Origin: Rahnella aceris
Lineage (GTDB): Bacteria > Pseudomonadota > Gammaproteobacteria > Enterobacterales > Enterobacteriaceae
Direction: 5' to 3'
Assembly: GCF_011684115.1 (NCBI RefSeq)
Contig: NZ_JAADJV010000001.1
Location: forward strand, 1,240,001 to 1,304,000
Length of the DNA: 64,000 nucleotides
In this document: one piece after another, positions 46,260-54,349 of the stretch
Position numbering within the stretch: the stretch's first letter is position 1
Layout: each line of letters starts with the position of its first letter
Made by a program: the position numbers and the translations under genes
Notes under the pieces: generated by a model
The model's database searches: none
What the model was told of the DNA's origin: nothing
What the model saw: only the letters and a program-made list of their open reading frames with translations

Positions 46260-47354
46260 ATGGCTCAGATTACGATTTCCGATCTTCAAAAACGTTACGA
46301 AAATGTCGAAGTGTTGCGACATATCAACCTGACCATTAAAGACGGCGAGTTTGTGGTGCTGGTCGGGCCGTCCGGTTGCGGTAAATCGACCCTGCTGCGC
46401 ACCATCGCCGGGCTGGAACTGGCGACGGCGGGGGACATTCATATTGGTTCGCGTCTGATGAATCAGGTGGCGCCGAAAGACCGTGACATTTCAATGGTAT
46501 TCCAGAGTTATGCGTTGTATCCGCACATGACCGTGGCGCGCAACATGGGCTTCAGCCTCGAAGTGCAAAAACGCCCGAAAGCGGAGATTGAGGCTGCGGT
46601 AAATAAAGCTGCCGATATCCTCGGGCTGACTGCGCTGCTGCATCGCCGCCCGAAAGAGCTTTCCGGCGGGCAGCGTCAGCGGGTGGCAATGGGCAGGGCG
46701 ATCGTGCGCGAACCGCAGGTGTTTTTGTTCGATGAACCGCTTTCCAACCTGGATGCGCAGTTACGCGGACAGATGAGGATTGAAATCAAAAGCCTGCATC
46801 AGAGAATGAAAAACACCATTGTTTATGTGACGCACGATCAGGTCGAAGCCATGACGCTCGCCGACCGTATTGTGGTGCTTAATCATGGCCTGATCCAGCA
46901 GGTCGGCACGCCGCTGGAACTGTACGACACACCGGCCAATAAATTCGTTGCCAGCTTTATCGGGTCGCCTTCAATGAATTTCATCAACGGCACACTGGAA
47001 CTGGGCGATTCTGCACCGCAGTTACGGATTACGCCGGAATTAACGTTGCCGGTGGATCCTTCAATCATGAATCTGCAAAGTGGTTCAGAGGTGATTTATG
47101 GCGTCCGCCCTGAAGCCATTGTGCTGTGCAAAGAGGGTGCGCCGGGCGCCGTGCCGCTGGACATCACGCTGATTGAACCGACCGGTCTGAGCGAACTGAT
47201 CCACGGTAAATTTGGCCGTGAAAGCCTGAGTGTTTACAGCATGGTGAGATCGGGTGCCGCGCCAGGGGATCGCGTGTGGGTACAGATTGATACTGCGCGA
47301 ATGCAGTTGTTTGAGGGGGATAGCCAGCGGCGAATGGGGAAATTAGGGGAGTAG
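46260..47354 (+). CDS. CUT1-type ABC transporter ATPase (MsmX/UgpC/MalK-like)
   Basis: This 364-residue ATPase has Walker A GPSGCGKST (36-44), Q-loop, signature LSGGQRQR (134-141), Walker B VFLFDEP and H-loop VTHDQ. A C-terminal OB-fold/TOBE domain (about 235-364, containing YGVRPEAI) is typical of MalK/UgpC. The ATG at 46260 follows AAAGGATAA. It is the last gene of the regulator-lyase-transporter operon, closed by a palindromic repeat. Confidence 0.93.
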   Translation: MAQITISDLQKRYENVEVLRHINLTIKDGEFVVLVGPSGCGKSTLLRTIAGLELATAGDIHIGSRLMNQVAPKDRDISMVFQSYALYPHMTVARNMGFSLEVQKRPKAEIEAAVNKAADILGLTALLHRRPKELSGGQRQRVAMGRAIVREPQVFLFDEPLSNLDAQLRGQMRIEIKSLHQRMKNTIVYVTHDQVEAMTLADRIVVLNHGLIQQVGTPLELYDTPANKFVASFIGSPSMNFINGTLELGDSAPQLRITPELTLPVDPSIMNLQSGSEVIYGVRPEAIVLCKEGAPGAVPLDITLIEPTGLSELIHGKFGRESLSVYSMVRSGAAPGDRVWVQIDTARMQLFEGDSQRRMGKLGE

Positions 47355-47363
47355 ATTTTGGGT

Positions 47364-47397
47364 TTGCTCCTCCCCCTGCGAAGGGTGAGGAGCAAAC
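47364..47397. repeat. Palindromic hairpin (REP-like, copy D) acting as shared terminator
   Basis: TTTGCTCCTC pairs with GAGGAGCAAA around an inner CCCT-GCGA-AGGG hairpin. The core is the same as in the REP family at 12.1, 22.2 and 39.5 kb. It separates the convergent ends of the ABC ATPase and ynfM. Confidence 0.75.
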
Positions 47398-47400
47398 AAG

Positions 47401-48693
47401 TTAAACCGCTTTCGCCTCAGATAAGCTCATCAGCTTAAAGCCGACACCGACACCGGCAATCAGCATCAAACTGATAAACCCGGTAATCCCGTACCAGCCA
47501 AATGAGTGCCAGAAGAATCCGCCTGACGTCCCGGCGACGCTCGACCCTGCGTAATAACTGAAAAGGTATAACGAGGAAGCCTGTCCTTTTGCGCGGCGTG
47601 CACGACGCCCGATCCAGCCGCTGGCGACGGAGTGGGCGGCGAAGAACCCGCCGGTAACCAGGATCATACCGATGAAAATCAGCCAGACCGGCGAGAAGGC
47701 GGTGATCAAAATCCCCAGCAGCATGAGCGCTGTTGCGCCGATCAGCACCGGGCCGCGGCCATAAACACCGGTCAGCGCACCGGCTTTCGGCGAGCTGTAG
47801 GTGCCCATCAGATAGACCACAGAGATAATACCGACAATCGCCTGGCTCAGATTGTAGGGCGATGAAAGCAGACGGTAACCGATGTAGTTAAACATGGTCA
47901 CGAAACTCCCCATCAGCAGGAAACCTTCGGCGAAAAGTAGCGGCAAGCCGCTGTCGCGCCAGTGCAGCTTGAAGTTAATCAGCAGCTTGCGTGGTTTCAG
48001 CGAGCTTGCCCGGAAATGTTTTGACGGCGGCAGAATGCGCCAGAACATAATTGCCGCCGCGAGCGCGAAGAAACCAACGACGGCAACGGCGATACGCCAG
48101 GAGAAGAAATCCGTCAGCACGCCGCTGACTAAACGTCCGCTCATGCCGCCGATAGAATTTCCGCTGATGTATAAGCCCATCGAGAAAGCGACCACGCTCG
48201 GGTGGATTTCCTCACTGAGATAAGTCATGGCGACTGCCGCCACGCCGCTCAGCGACAGGCCGATCAGCGCACGCATGACGAGAATGCCATCCCAGCTTTG
48301 CATAAAGGAACAGACCAGCGTGCAGCCCGCAGCGAGAAATAACGCCACCACCATCACTGATTTACGCCCGACGGCATCAGAAACTGGCCCGGTGAACAGC
48401 AGGCCAATCGCCATTAAACCGGTGGACAACGACAACGACAGGCTGCTGGTGGCCGGTGAAACGCCGAAATCATGCGACAACACCGGCAGAATTGGCTGGA
48501 CGCAATACAGCAGGGCAAACGTCGCCAGACCCGCTGAAAACAGCGCAAGGGTGACGCGGATAAATTGCGGCGTACCACGCTTGATAAAAGGGGTTTTAAG
48601 TCCGGAGCGGGCGACGGGGGTTTCAGGATTTAACTCGTCGTCGTTAACTGAATCACTGGCTGGTGCAGCGGAAATCCGCCGGGAGGTTTTCAC
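47401..48693 (-). CDS. ynfM: MFS transporter YnfM
   Basis: This 430-residue major facilitator has about 12 helices and matches E. coli YnfM along its length (FIKRGTPQFIRVTLALFSAGLATFALLYCVQPILP). It has a longer acidic/Pro N-terminal tail. YnfM exports arabinose in E. coli, and other substrates are possible. It is divergent from ynfL, its LysR neighbour. Confidence 0.92.
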   Translation of the reverse strand: MKTSRRISAAPASDSVNDDELNPETPVARSGLKTPFIKRGTPQFIRVTLALFSAGLATFALLYCVQPILPVLSHDFGVSPATSSLSLSLSTGLMAIGLLFTGPVSDAVGRKSVMVVALFLAAGCTLVCSFMQSWDGILVMRALIGLSLSGVAAVAMTYLSEEIHPSVVAFSMGLYISGNSIGGMSGRLVSGVLTDFFSWRIAVAVVGFFALAAAIMFWRILPPSKHFRASSLKPRKLLINFKLHWRDSGLPLLFAEGFLLMGSFVTMFNYIGYRLLSSPYNLSQAIVGIISVVYLMGTYSSPKAGALTGVYGRGPVLIGATALMLLGILITAFSPVWLIFIGMILVTGGFFAAHSVASGWIGRRARRAKGQASSLYLFSYYAGSSVAGTSGGFFWHSFGWYGITGFISLMLIAGVGVGFKLMSLSEAKAV

Positions 48694-48833
48694 TGGAAGT
48701 CCTTAATACGGGGGCTGTAAAACTTAATTTTAAAATGTATAAGAATTTTAACGCTGCGAGGTTTATTGTCTAATATATTAATCAGTCAAAAACGATATGT
48801 TTAAAGTATCAATCGGGCGAATTAATCCACATC

Positions 48834-49733
48834 ATGAACCACATCGAACTGCGTCATTTACGTTATTTCATCGCTGTTGCCGAGGAACTGCATTTTGGCC
48901 GGGCAGCGGAACGTCTGCACATGTCCCAGCCGCCGCTGAGCCAGCAAATTCAGGCGCTGGAAACCCATCTCGGCGCCGCGCTGTTTTACCGTAACAACCG
49001 CAGCGTGCGGCTGACCCAGGCGGGACAGGCGTTTCTACCGGAAGCCCGGCAGATTTTGCAGCGTGTCGGTGAGGCGTCCGCCCAGGCGGCACGCATTCAT
49101 CGCGGCGAGTCTGGCAATCTGACCCTCGGGCTGACCTCTTCGGCACCGTTTTTACGTCGTGTTTCCCGCACCTTGCACCGTTTTCGTCTGACCTATCCGG
49201 ATGTCAATATTCGCATTGAGCAGCTCAACAGCAAACAGCAGATCGAACCGTTACTGGAGGGAAAACTGGATCTGGGCATTATGCGTAATGGCGAGTTACC
49301 GGAGGAGCTGGAACACCATCTTGTGCTGTCCGAGCCGCTGATTGCTGTGGTGCACAAAGACCATCCGCTGAATGCGCTTAAAGAGGGTGAACTGACTTTT
49401 CAGCACCTTGCCGATCAGCCTTTTGTGTTTTTCTCCAAAGATGTCGGCACGTCGCTTTACGACGATATACTCGGCCAGCTCAAAGTGCAGGGGATCACGC
49501 CGTATATCACTCAGGAAGTCGGCGAACCGCTGACCATTATCGGCCTGGTCGCGGCCGGTCTCGGGGTGTCAATTTTGCCCGCTTCTTATCTGCGTATTCA
49601 GGTTGAAGGGGTGAGGTATTTGCGATTTGGCACACTGCAGGGCACGACAGAGCTTTGGCTGGTGAATCACGCACGGCGTCCTGCGACTGCCGCAGCCCGG
49701 GCATTTATGGATTTGTTGTTACACGAAGAATAA
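48834..49733 (+). CDS. ynfL: LysR-family regulator YnfL
   Basis: This 299-residue LysR regulator has an N-terminal HTH (residues 5-64, HFGRAAERLHMSQPPLSQQIQALE) and an effector domain from about residue 90. Divergence from ynfM reproduces the E. coli ynfL/ynfM pair, so it likely controls ynfM and itself from the 140-bp AT-rich gap. The ATG has only a weak ribosome site. Confidence 0.88.
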   Translation: MNHIELRHLRYFIAVAEELHFGRAAERLHMSQPPLSQQIQALETHLGAALFYRNNRSVRLTQAGQAFLPEARQILQRVGEASAQAARIHRGESGNLTLGLTSSAPFLRRVSRTLHRFRLTYPDVNIRIEQLNSKQQIEPLLEGKLDLGIMRNGELPEELEHHLVLSEPLIAVVHKDHPLNALKEGELTFQHLADQPFVFFSKDVGTSLYDDILGQLKVQGITPYITQEVGEPLTIIGLVAAGLGVSILPASYLRIQVEGVRYLRFGTLQGTTELWLVNHARRPATAAARAFMDLLLHEE

Positions 49734-49900
49734 GGAGGCGAAGTCAGAAGATGCTGTATTTCCAGTCAATTCTGAGCGTGTTTTCGCGCAATTTGTGCAC
49801 CAAATCACATAACGAATCAAATAGTTGACGACATATAACAAAAACTCCAACATAGCCCTAATCTTTATTTTGAAGCGCGAAAATAACAGGAGTTCCTTGA

Positions 49901-51124
49901 GTGATCCCCGACGGGCAACCAGGACATATCGATCAGATAAAACAAACCAATGTCGGTGCTGTGTACCGCCTGATAGATCAGTTTGGTCCTATTTCGCGCA
50001 TTGAATTGTCAAAAAAAGCACAACTGGCTCCTGCCAGTATCACCAAGATAGTTCGTGAGTTAATCCAGGCGCATCTGGTGCTGGAAACTGAATTTCAGGA
50101 TCCCGGTAGCCGCGGGCGTCCGGCCATTGGTTTAGCGCTCGATACGCAGGCCTGGCATTACCTTTCAGCACGTATCAGTCTCGGTTCCATTACCCTGGGT
50201 CTGCGTGATCTCAGCAGTAAACTGGTGGTAGAAGAAGTCCTCCCGCTGCCGGAACAGGCATCGCAACCTCTGCTTAAACGTATTATTTCGGAAATCGATC
50301 AGTTTTTTATCCGTCATCAGCGCAAACTCGAACGTCTCACCGCCATCGCCATTACCTTACCGGGCATGATCGACGCACGGCGTGGCATTGTGCACCGCAT
50401 GCCGTTTTATCATGACGTGTTTGATATGCCGCTGGGTGACACGCTGTCTGAGCACACCGGTTTGCCGGTGTATGTGCAGCACGATATCGGTGCCTGGACG
50501 CTGGCCGAGTTGCTATACGGTGCCTCCCGGGGCTGTAAAAATGTGGTACAGGTGGTGATTGATCACAACGTCGGAGCCGGGGTGATCACGGGCGGGCGCG
50601 TGTTGCACGCGGGCAGCAGCAGTGTGGCGGAAATCGGCCATACGCAGGTGGATCCTTACGGCAAGCGCTGTTATTGCGGCAATCACGGTTGCCTTGAAAC
50701 TGTCGCCAGCACTGACAGCATTCTTGATCTGGTTCGTCAGCGGTTAACGGTACCGGTTCCGGCCAGCTTACTGCATGGTGTGTCGCTGACTATCGAGGCC
50801 GTGTGTGATGCAGCAAACCGTGGCGATCAGCTAGCGCGTGATGTGATCATTAGCGTCGGACAAAGCGTTGGACGCATTCTGGCGATCATGGTCAATCTGT
50901 TTAATCCGGAGAAAGTGCTGATCGGCTCACCGCTGAATTTATCTCAGGATATTCTCCATCCCGCGATAATGTCCTGTATTCAGCAGCAATCGCTTCCCGC
51001 CTATAGCGAAAATATCAAACTTGAATCGACACAATTCTATAATCAGGGAACGATGCCCGGCGCGGCGTTAGTGAAAGATGCGTTATATAGCGGATCCCTG
51101 TTAATTAAATTACTGCAAGGCTAA
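49901..51124 (+). CDS. mlc: Global glucose repressor Mlc (ROK family)
   Basis: This 407-residue ROK repressor has an N-terminal HTH (about residues 14-60) followed by the ROK ATPase-like fold. The zinc site is intact: His247 with Cys257, Cys259 and Cys264 (CYCGNHGC), numbered as in E. coli. It represses ptsG, manXYZ, malT and ptsHI and is sequestered by dephosphorylated EIICB-Glc. The start is GTG at 49901, after AGGAG. It is followed by a bioD2 gene as in E. coli (dgsA-ynfK). Confidence 0.95.
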   Translation: MIPDGQPGHIDQIKQTNVGAVYRLIDQFGPISRIELSKKAQLAPASITKIVRELIQAHLVLETEFQDPGSRGRPAIGLALDTQAWHYLSARISLGSITLGLRDLSSKLVVEEVLPLPEQASQPLLKRIISEIDQFFIRHQRKLERLTAIAITLPGMIDARRGIVHRMPFYHDVFDMPLGDTLSEHTGLPVYVQHDIGAWTLAELLYGASRGCKNVVQVVIDHNVGAGVITGGRVLHAGSSSVAEIGHTQVDPYGKRCYCGNHGCLETVASTDSILDLVRQRLTVPVPASLLHGVSLTIEAVCDAANRGDQLARDVIISVGQSVGRILAIMVNLFNPEKVLIGSPLNLSQDILHPAIMSCIQQQSLPAYSENIKLESTQFYNQGTMPGAALVKDALYSGSLLIKLLQG

Positions 51125-51456
51125 TATCCTGCGTAATTGAAGATACTTCTGCATTGGCTGCATTGGCTGCATTTATTCGCCCGAATCCTTGATCTTCGTC
51201 AGCGCATCGGGACTTTCTTCCTTGCCGCCCTGTCGTAATTTCCATTAATTGGGATATATCATTAACCTGTGTTCGTAAATAAAAAAATATAAGCCCTCGG
51301 CATTAACTGCATGGACAGTCAACAAAACATTGCGCTAACGCAAACCGCTCTCATCCCGCATCGCCTAGACTTTCTGTCGTGACTTTGTCTCTGGCGGTGT
51401 GTTCTTACCGGAGACTATCTTTCAATAAGACGGAGAGATCCCGGAGCCTGAATTCC
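51125..51456. other. Intergenic region mlc-bioD2
   Basis: This AT-rich 332-bp gap contains a short tandem GCATTGGCT repeat (two copies plus a partial third, 51151-51177) and presumably the bioD2 promoter. No gene, terminator or known operator was recognised. Confidence 0.4.
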
Positions 51457-52143
51457 ATGTTAACGCACTTTTTCGTCACGGGTACGGATGCCCGTGTAGG
51501 TAAAACCATTGTCACACGTGCCTTGCTTCAGGCTTTAGCCGCGCAGGATCGCTGCGTTTTAGGCTATAAACCTATTGCAACAGGCAGTCAGGAGCTGGCC
51601 GACGGGGTTCGAAATAAAGATGCGGTAACGCTCCAGCAGTCATCTTCAATTTCTTATCCTTTTAATAAAATAACTCCACTGGCATTAGCTGATGAAGATA
51701 TTTATGCCAGCCAGGTCCCTGAAAATGTTTTTGAAATAATGACTAACGGTCTTAATTTCATGCGTAAGGAGGCTGACTCCGTTGTAGTTGAAGGGTGCGA
51801 CGGCTGGAGAACATTGATCACACCGCATCTTTTATATTCGGACTGGGTCCGTCAGCAAAATATGCCGGTAGTATTAGTGGTAGGTATTCAGGAAGGTTGT
51901 GTCAGCCATGCGTTATTAACCGCGCAGGCGATTATTGCGGATGGTTTACCACTGCTTGGTTGGGTGGCGAACCGCATTAATCCCTGTCTGGCTCATTATC
52001 AGGAAACGATTGATGCGCTCAGCGTCAATATTTCCGCACCGCTGCTCGGTGAAATTCCGTATTTACCTCGTGCGGAAAGCCGCGATATGGCGAAGTTTAT
52101 CGACCTGTCCAGCTTTAACCTGGAAATGGTGATTAAAGTATGA
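51457..52143 (+). CDS. ynfK: Dethiobiotin synthase paralogue BioD2 (YnfK)
   Basis: This 228-residue ATP-dependent carboxylase has a P-loop GTDARVGKT (8-16). The diaminopelargonic-acid/ATP contact segments GYKPIATGS and VVVEGCDGWRT and a C-terminal GEIPYLPR segment are also present. It corresponds to E. coli YnfK, the second BioD. The GVGG-type glycine following the P-loop is replaced by RVGKT as in related paralogues. The ATG at 51457 follows CGGAG; the upstream ATG (51379) adds 26 residues with no homology. Whether it makes dethiobiotin in vivo is not settled. Confidence 0.85.
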   Translation: MLTHFFVTGTDARVGKTIVTRALLQALAAQDRCVLGYKPIATGSQELADGVRNKDAVTLQQSSSISYPFNKITPLALADEDIYASQVPENVFEIMTNGLNFMRKEADSVVVEGCDGWRTLITPHLLYSDWVRQQNMPVVLVVGIQEGCVSHALLTAQAIIADGLPLLGWVANRINPCLAHYQETIDALSVNISAPLLGEIPYLPRAESRDMAKFIDLSSFNLEMVIKV

Positions 52144-52182
52144 GGCTGACGGTTTTTTAAAATTTATCATGGATGGAATTAA

Positions 52183-52686
52183 GTGCCTGAAAAACAGCAA
52201 TATTCAAAATTGAACAGCATGTTGCTTAAACGCAAAATGATGAAAGTGATCGACCCTAAATGTGTCGATCAGGAACCCGCTAATCCGTTATATGTTTATG
52301 AAGTTATCCGTCAGGCGGCGGGAAATTATAAACTTGTTAATATAATGGATCCTCAACGCACCCTTGTACCAAATGGAGGTGGCTGGGTGTTTGCTATCAT
52401 GGATGATGCTCCGGGGGCTGTTATTTGCGGCAAGGCAGATTATCAAAATGTCCATGGACATACTTCTCTTACGGGTATCTGTGAACATAAAAAAGGGGGA
52501 GTGATAATAGAAAGGGAACGCGGAGTTTATTTCGCTGGTGAGCTCGTATTTAGTGCCGGGCGACTGACGCGCTGGACTAATGGTAGTGGACATTTTGCTC
52601 CCTCCCGCTCATTGGCTTTTTCCAACTTATTAGCCCCCGTACGCCTCACTTTACCCATCCATTTATTCAGGCCAGAGGACGCATAA
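52183..52686 (+). CDS. Hypothetical protein with GHTSL / AGEL-G-WTN-SGHF motif region
   Basis: This 167-residue protein of unrecognised family starts at GTG after GGATGGAA. The N-terminal 30 residues are basic and Met/Lys-rich, followed by an alpha/beta region. A distinctive motif run comes next: VHGHTSLTG (about 90-98), VYFAGELVFSAGRLTRWTNG (about 115-134), SGHFAPS, and a C-terminal LLAPVRLTLPIHLF. From memory, similar AGEL/WTN-SGHY modules occur near effector or polymorphic-toxin proteins; this was not checked. The gene is AT-richer than its neighbours, suggesting later acquisition. It stands between bioD2 and an exporter and has its own terminator. Confidence 0.6.
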   Translation: MPEKQQYSKLNSMLLKRKMMKVIDPKCVDQEPANPLYVYEVIRQAAGNYKLVNIMDPQRTLVPNGGGWVFAIMDDAPGAVICGKADYQNVHGHTSLTGICEHKKGGVIIERERGVYFAGELVFSAGRLTRWTNGSGHFAPSRSLAFSNLLAPVRLTLPIHLFRPEDA

Positions 52687-52760
52687 TCGCTTTCTCAATA
52701 AATCATCTTTTTTTAGTCAACACTTATAACTGATGTTGTCATAATTAAACTGTCCTTAAC

Positions 52761-52793
52761 AGGCGCTGTGTGCAAACCCGGCGCCTCTTTTTT
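52761..52793 (+). terminator. Terminator after the hypothetical gene at 52.2-52.7 kb
   Basis: AGGCGC pairs with GCGCCT across a 14-base loop, followed by C and six T. It ends the + strand unit before the DHA2 transporter. Confidence 0.8.
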
Positions 52794-52834
52794 GTCTATA
52801 ATTTGGTATCTGCCTGCGTGCACTCATCAAAACA

Positions 52835-54349
52835 ATGCTAAAGAAAACAAAGAACATGGCCGTCAATCATCCTGAAGTAAAGTCTGCTGTTAAATCTTCT
52901 CACCGACCTCTAATCCTTGCCGCCTGCATGTTGTCGATGTTTATGGCCGCCGTAGAAGTGACCATTGTCGCGACGGCGATGCCGACCATTATTGGCGATC
53001 TGGGTGGGTTCTCGCTGCTCGGCTGGGTGTTTGCCGTCTATCTGCTGACGCAGGCGATCAGCGTACCCATCTACGGGCGGCTGGCGGATTTGTATGGTTG
53101 CCGGAAAATGTTTTTCATCGGTACCACGCTGTTTCTGATCGGCTCTGTTCTGTGCGGATTCGCCCCTTCGCTTGGCTGGATGATCGGCTTTCGTGCCCTG
53201 CAGGGACTGGGTGCAGGGGCAATCACGCCGATAGCCACCACGCTGATTGCCAATGTGTACGGCCCGCAGGAAAGGGCAAAAGCGCAGGGATATTTGTCCA
53301 GCGTATGGGGCGTTTCGGCGATTGTCGGCCCGCTGATGGGAGCGTTTATTGTTTCCCATTTTCCGTGGGCGGTGGTGTTTTGGGTGAACGTGCCTGTCGG
53401 CCTGGTGGCGATGATCATTCTGGTGAAATACCTGCCGCCGGACGGACAGCGTAAACCACATAAGCTGGATCTGGCCGGTACCGGTTATCTGACCCTTTCT
53501 GTCGCGGCCTTACTCCTGGCGCTGTTGCAGGCTGAAGTGCTGGGTTACTGGGCGTTGGCACTGATGGCATTAGCCGTTGGCAGCGCATGGCTGCTTATCC
53601 GCCAGGAGCGTAAAACGCCGGAGCCTTTGTTCCCGCTGGCGCTGTGGCAAAGCAAAGTGATTATTGCCGGAAATGTTGGCGGGTTGATCATTGGCGCCAC
53701 CATGATGGGTATCAGCGCATTTTTGCCAACCTATGTGCAGGGCGTACTCGGCGGAACGCCGTTACAGGCGGGCACCACGCTGGCGCTGATGTCGATTGGC
53801 TGGCCGCTGGCGAGCATGTTCAGCAGCCGTCTGATGCAGGCGACTTCATACCGTGCAACGGCGGTCATTGGCGGATTATTGCTGGTCGGCGGAAGTCTGG
53901 CGCTGTTGCTGCTTTCGCCATCGTCCGGTTTGTGGATGGCGCGTCTGGCGGCATTTTCGATTGGCGCGGGCATGGGGTTGTGTAATACCACCTTTATTGT
54001 CTCGGTGCAAAACAGCGTTGAACCGGCTATCCGCGGCATCGCGACGGCCTCAACACTCTTTACCCGTATGCTGGGTTCCGCCATTGGCACCGCGGTGCTT
54101 GGCGCAACGTTGAATCTGAATCTGCAATATCGTCTGCCGCAGGTAAACGATCCGGTACAACTGTTGATGGAGAAAGCCACCCGCAGCGCAATGGATAGCC
54201 AGCAACTGGGTGCTCTGACCGACAGCGTGGCGGCGTCGCTGCACTGGGTATTTGTGGTGTCTGCAGTGATTTCGCTACTGGCAGTCGCCGCCGGTTTACT
54301 GATCCCCTCCGGTGACCGCCCGCACGCTGAACCGCAGCGGGAAAGCTAA
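52835..54349 (+). CDS. MFS multidrug-type exporter, DHA2 (14-TM, EmrB/QacA) family
   Basis: This 504-residue protein has about 14 helices. The DHA2 motif C-type segment GLGAGAITPIATTLIA, a motif A-like segment RLADLYGCRK and a VEVTIVATAMPTI first helix characterise drug:H+ antiporters. It lacks an adjacent EmrA-like adaptor. A second in-frame ATG (52856) may be the start; neither has a strong ribosome site. Its stop overlaps the stop of the convergent permease gene by four bases. Confidence 0.87.
   Translation: MLKKTKNMAVNHPEVKSAVKSSHRPLILAACMLSMFMAAVEVTIVATAMPTIIGDLGGFSLLGWVFAVYLLTQAISVPIYGRLADLYGCRKMFFIGTTLFLIGSVLCGFAPSLGWMIGFRALQGLGAGAITPIATTLIANVYGPQERAKAQGYLSSVWGVSAIVGPLMGAFIVSHFPWAVVFWVNVPVGLVAMIILVKYLPPDGQRKPHKLDLAGTGYLTLSVAALLLALLQAEVLGYWALALMALAVGSAWLLIRQERKTPEPLFPLALWQSKVIIAGNVGGLIIGATMMGISAFLPTYVQGVLGGTPLQAGTTLALMSIGWPLASMFSSRLMQATSYRATAVIGGLLLVGGSLALLLLSPSSGLWMARLAAFSIGAGMGLCNTTFIVSVQNSVEPAIRGIATASTLFTRMLGSAIGTAVLGATLNLNLQYRLPQVNDPVQLLMEKATRSAMDSQQLGALTDSVAASLHWVFVVSAVISLLAVAAGLLIPSGDRPHAEPQRES

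Noticed and set aside
51151..51177. Tandem GCATTGGCT repeat
   Set aside because: Only two full copies plus a partial one; most likely simple slippage with no recognisable regulator site.
52155..52200. Frame continuity between bioD2 and the next gene as a fusion
   Set aside because: A stop codon and a separate GTG with a ribosome site lie between them.
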